DNA of 64,000 nucleotides from Phaeocystidibacter luteus. Lineage in GTDB: Bacteria; Bacteroidota; Bacteroidia; Flavobacteriales; Schleiferiaceae. This document shows, piece after piece, positions 61,242-64,000 of the stretch. The translations under genes and the position numbers were made by a program. Location: the NCBI RefSeq assembly GCF_008933115.1, contig NZ_WBVO01000005.1:1-64000 (forward strand). Reading direction: 5' to 3'. Each line of letters starts with the position of its first letter. Within the stretch, counting starts at the first letter, position 1. The notes below the pieces were generated by a model. It was not told the DNA's origin. It made no database searches and worked only from the letters and a program-made list of their open reading frames with translations.

Positions 61242-62723
61242 CTAGCTTTTCTTTGCATCTGGATTCGCAGGTTGTTGGAACCCGACGCGCTTCATTGCTC
61301 CCCACTGTTTCTTTCCTTCGAAGAAATAATCCCAATTTCCTCGTACAGCCGACCACATCACAAAAGGATGGAAGACAAAAGGCTCAATGAAGGCCATCAA
61401 GATGAGCTTGCGGAAATCCTTGTTGCGCTTGTACCTGAAGAAAGTAAGGTCTTCCATGAAAAGCGTGTACATCGATATGGTGATGGAGAATAAGTAAACC
61501 ATGGCTGACAGCAGCACGAAGAACTCAATGTTAATCATCCCCAAAATCACATAAATGAAAAGGAACACAATGCCTATAAACTCAACAACCGGCGCAAACC
61601 ACTCGAAGAAAACCCAATACGGGAAACTCAGCAAGCCAATTTTACCATAACTCGGGTTGAGAAACAGCTTTTTATGGAGAAGCACCGTTTCAATGGTGCC
61701 TCGAGTCCATCGATTGCGTTGGCGATGAAGCACCTTCCAACTTTCCGGAACTTCTGTCCAACACAGTGGATCCGGAATAAACTCAACCTTGTACTTGATA
61801 CCATGTTCGCGAGCATACCGGCGCATCCGTACGACTAACTCCATGTCCTCCCCTACTGTGGCGGCGTAATATCCTCCAGATTTCATCACTAGCTCGCGAT
61901 CAAATACGCCAAGAGCTCCCGAAATAAGTAGAAGGCCATCTAGATACCCCCAGGCCATTCTTCCTAAAAGAAAAGCACGGAGGTACTCCAAGGTCTGAAA
62001 GCGACCAATCATCGTTTTGGGAAGGCGAACCTCTTTGATGGAGCCCCCTTCGACCACACAGTTGTTCGCTATTCGAATGACTCCACCCGTGGCGATAATT
62101 CGCGTATCCGTTTCCTCCAAGAAAGGCTTCATCAACTTTTGGAGACAATCCCGTTCGAGGATACAATCCACATCGATGTTCATCACGTAGGGAGACTGGG
62201 CAACATTCAACCCGGCATTCAGGGCATCTGCCTTACCACCGTTCTCCTTGTCCACAACCAGTAACTTCTTGAATGCGGGATTCTTAGACCGGTATACCTG
62301 ACGTATTCGTTTACACTCTAGGCTTCCCGTAGGCTGAAAAGGAATGGGTTCGAGATCGTAGTTGTCGATACACTGTTGTAGTGTTGAATCTTTACTTCCA
62401 TCATTGACCACAACAACTTGAAATCTAGGGTATTTCAAGGATAAAAGTGATCGAATATTCTCTACAATTGTGGCTTCTTCATTGTAGGCTGGGGCAAGGA
62501 CAGAAACGGGAGGCGCAACGGAGCTTTTTAAGAGTAAGTCGTATTTGGCGTACTTATTCCGCTGAATGTAAATGCGCGCTTGGAGATTGGAAAATACTGC
62601 CAGGAAGGTATAGGACAACATGACCAAGATGGTGAAGACGAAGATTCCTCCATATAGAATGAAGAAAACCCAGTCGGCGAAATTCAAATCAGTATCAAGC
62701 TGCTCCATACAAGACTTGGTCAA
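61242..62723 (-). CDS. processive family 2 glycosyltransferase (polysaccharide synthase-like)
   Basis: Inner-membrane synthase of the PgaC/cellulose/hyaluronan type. An N-terminal helix (WVFFILYGGIFVFTILVMLSYTFLAVF) is followed by the GT2 catalytic domain: VSVLAPAYNEEATIVENI, VVVNDGSKDST, VMNIDVDC (the D-x-D motif), TVGEDMELVVRMRR (catalytic ED), and RQRNRWTRG (the Q/RxxRW motif). At least four C-terminal helices complete it (WVFFEWFAPVVEFIGIVFLFIYVILG, IEFFVLLSAMVYLFSITISMYTLFM). It would polymerise a beta-linked polysaccharide from UDP-sugar and export it. The start overlaps the HEAT-like gene by 29 bases. Confidence 0.92.
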   Translation of the reverse strand: MTKSCMEQLDTDLNFADWVFFILYGGIFVFTILVMLSYTFLAVFSNLQARIYIQRNKYAKYDLLLKSSVAPPVSVLAPAYNEEATIVENIRSLLSLKYPRFQVVVVNDGSKDSTLQQCIDNYDLEPIPFQPTGSLECKRIRQVYRSKNPAFKKLLVVDKENGGKADALNAGLNVAQSPYVMNIDVDCILERDCLQKLMKPFLEETDTRIIATGGVIRIANNCVVEGGSIKEVRLPKTMIGRFQTLEYLRAFLLGRMAWGYLDGLLLISGALGVFDRELVMKSGGYYAATVGEDMELVVRMRRYAREHGIKYKVEFIPDPLCWTEVPESWKVLHRQRNRWTRGTIETVLLHKKLFLNPSYGKIGLLSFPYWVFFEWFAPVVEFIGIVFLFIYVILGMINIEFFVLLSAMVYLFSITISMYTLFMEDLTFFRYKRNKDFRKLILMAFIEPFVFHPFVMWSAVRGNWDYFFEGKKQWGAMKRVGFQQPANPDAKKS

Positions 62724-63810
62724 TTATAACGTGTCGGTCTTCCGGCACCGTAGCTTTCAATTCAACCATATACCCCTCACCCGCCGTGGCCTCGAGTGCT
62801 TTTGCGGCTGCAAGGCTCACATCGAAATCGCCAAAAACAAGTTGTGAAATGAGAAAACTTCTGTGCTTTCCTTCGATATCCAAATCGGCAATTGCCTCAA
62901 TAATTTCAATCTGAACTGATTTAGATTCCACTTCAAAACGGTGCAGAAGGTTGGAAATCATCTGGGAATCTCCAAGTTCGCTGACTGCTTGAACACACAG
63001 TCGACGAATCTCGGTATTCTTATGTCCTATGAGATCTGGCACGTTGAGGATAATTTCAAACCAGCTCATCTTTATGGCTATTCTCAGGGTTAGCTCTGTG
63101 AGTGATTCATTCGGCGACCCCATCCAGTCGAGAATATTTGGCTTAACTGGGTCGCCAAGTTTCGCGCATTGCTCCATCAACCTCAATTGCTGCCACTTGG
63201 AAATGGGGCTAGTCAATTCGCCTATAGATGAAAGTGCGCGCCGGCCACCTAGAACTATGGCCGCAAACTGAGCTTCGTCACGAACTAGTCGCTTGTCGTG
63301 ATCGATATATTGAACCACTTCAAAAAGGTACCGGCGAATTCTAAATTCAGAGAGCGCGCTCAATGCTTTTACCTTTTGATGCCAGGGTCCATTCTTGAGT
63401 AATTCGAGCGTCATTCTTGGAAGATCTAGGTCTTTATAAATCTTCTCAATTCTCTCGGCACTTTCCCCTTCTAGTTGTTGATGTAACTCAATAAGATAAT
63501 CTGAAACTTTCGCATAGCTGTGAAAGTCGTACATGCTCACATTGAGCTCATTGCGCAAGTAAGCCAGCTGGGCATTCCATTCCTTGTCTCCTTCCTCCAC
63601 CTCATAAATGAGCGCCAAAATAATAGGCTCAATTTCAGCGAGTAGGGCTTTGGCTTTTCTATCCGCTTTCGACTTCCTCTTTCTGAGTCTCAAAACGATG
63701 AAAAACAAAACCGCACTGAGGACCAGGAGGCCGAAGGAAAACGTAAAAACGATTTGAAAACGAACGTCCTTTGCTGCGAACTGATTCCACAATTCCGAAA
63801 AGGTGTTCAT
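62695..63810 (-). CDS. HEAT-repeat-like membrane-anchored protein
   Basis: An N-terminal transmembrane helix (IVFTFSFGLLVLSAVLFFIVLRLRKR, residues 18-43) is followed by about 320 residues of repeated helical pairs (KALSALSEFRIRRYLFEVVQYIDHDKRLVRDEAQFAAIVLGG; LIGHKNTEIRRLCVQAVSELGDSQMISNLL; LDIEGKHRSFLISQLVFGDFDVSLAAAKALEA). These fit the HEAT/armadillo pattern, making a protein-binding superhelix in the cytoplasm. It overlaps the GT2 gene at its 3' end (shared 62695-62723) and follows the response regulator gene on the same strand. In Bacteroidota similar clusters combine a response regulator, a HEAT protein and a GT2; a regulatory scaffold role is plausible but unproven. Confidence 0.82.
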   Translation of the reverse strand: MNTFSELWNQFAAKDVRFQIVFTFSFGLLVLSAVLFFIVLRLRKRKSKADRKAKALLAEIEPIILALIYEVEEGDKEWNAQLAYLRNELNVSMYDFHSYAKVSDYLIELHQQLEGESAERIEKIYKDLDLPRMTLELLKNGPWHQKVKALSALSEFRIRRYLFEVVQYIDHDKRLVRDEAQFAAIVLGGRRALSSIGELTSPISKWQQLRLMEQCAKLGDPVKPNILDWMGSPNESLTELTLRIAIKMSWFEIILNVPDLIGHKNTEIRRLCVQAVSELGDSQMISNLLHRFEVESKSVQIEIIEAIADLDIEGKHRSFLISQLVFGDFDVSLAAAKALEATAGEGYMVELKATVPEDRHVIIDQVLYGAA

Positions 63811-63843
63811 GCGCCGGGGGTTAGGTTAGTGCCCCGAAAGATA

Positions 63844-63999
63844 TTAAGATTTCAATAGCTTCTTAACTCGAAGGACCAACTCTTTCGGATTGAAAGGTTT
63901 CGTCATAAAATCATCTGCACCAAGATCAAAGGCATCCACCACGGTGTCCTCCGTCTTCAGCCCTGTAAGCAACAAGACTTTCATGGAGGCGTCTTTCTC
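63844..63999 (-). CDS. response regulator receiver domain, C-terminal part (cut by window edge)
   Basis: The last 51 residues of a CheY-like domain: KVLLLTGLKTEDTVVDAF, then DLGADDFMTKPFNPKELVLRVKKLLKS. The conserved Thr of LLTG and the Lys of TKPF are present. The stop is at 63844, and no further domain follows, so it may be a single-domain regulator or end with a receiver. It is the first gene of the cluster with the HEAT-like protein and the glycosyltransferase; the start lies outside the window. Confidence 0.85.
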   Translation of the reverse strand, partial: EKDASMKVLLLTGLKTEDTVVDAFDLGADDFMTKPFNPKELVLRVKKLLKS

Positions 64000-64000
64000 C

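Overview
The window comes from a Bacteroidota chromosome, most likely a marine member of the Flavobacteriales (Cryomorphaceae/Schleiferiaceae-like; this placement is inference). The evidence is type IX secretion C-terminal sorting domains on three proteins (genes ending at 7178, 27997 and 47926), a giant SprB-repeat surface protein, a TonB-dependent receptor, several lipoproteins with Bacteroidota-like N-termini, and promoters of the Bacteroidota type (TTG, about 19 bases, TAnnTTTG). No rRNA, tRNA, CRISPR array or insertion sequence was found.

Bases 1-5000 look accessory and visibly AT-richer than the rest. They hold a GIY-YIG nuclease gene flanked by small GC hairpins, a run of short secreted proteins or lipoproteins, and a broken RHS locus. 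The RHS core is separated from its tail by a nine-G tract and one stop codon. From 5232 to 9360 come an FG-GAP secreted protein, an acyl-CoA thioesterase, and a cold-shock protein paired with a DEAD-box helicase. A repeat-rich gene-free stretch (9661-10410) precedes a GH10 xylanase lipoprotein. Then come a nitrilase-fold amidase, a methyltransferase, two exported proteins and an M48 peptidase.

An apparent operon runs from 18140 to 24165: an S41 processing protease, a helical exported protein, and three tandem paralogues ending in TonB C-terminal-like domains. Bases 24168-30264 carry a coupled pair of exported/membrane proteins, a SIMPL-like protein, a GT-C-like membrane protein and a T9SS cargo protein. 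The 30.3-32.1 kb stretch holds an unusual hairpin-rich region, including an array of six 81-base repeats, each built of five mini-palindromes. It is followed by a DUF4399 lipoprotein, a biotin carrier protein, an M1 aminopeptidase, RseP and a hybrid histidine kinase.

At 43.0-39.9 kb (minus strand) an ECF sigma factor, a protein predicted to contain both an inner-membrane helix and an outer-membrane barrel, and a lipoprotein overlap end to start. A terminator-like hairpin lies in the leader. At 44.0-47.9 kb a DtxR/MntR-type repressor and a ZIP transporter diverge from a TonB-dependent receptor across a palindromic operator. The 12-kb gene at 47926-59889 encodes a 3987-residue adhesin with about 47 SprB-type repeats. 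The window ends with an exopolysaccharide-synthase-like cluster: response regulator, HEAT-like protein and family 2 glycosyltransferase, with an unknown convergent protein.
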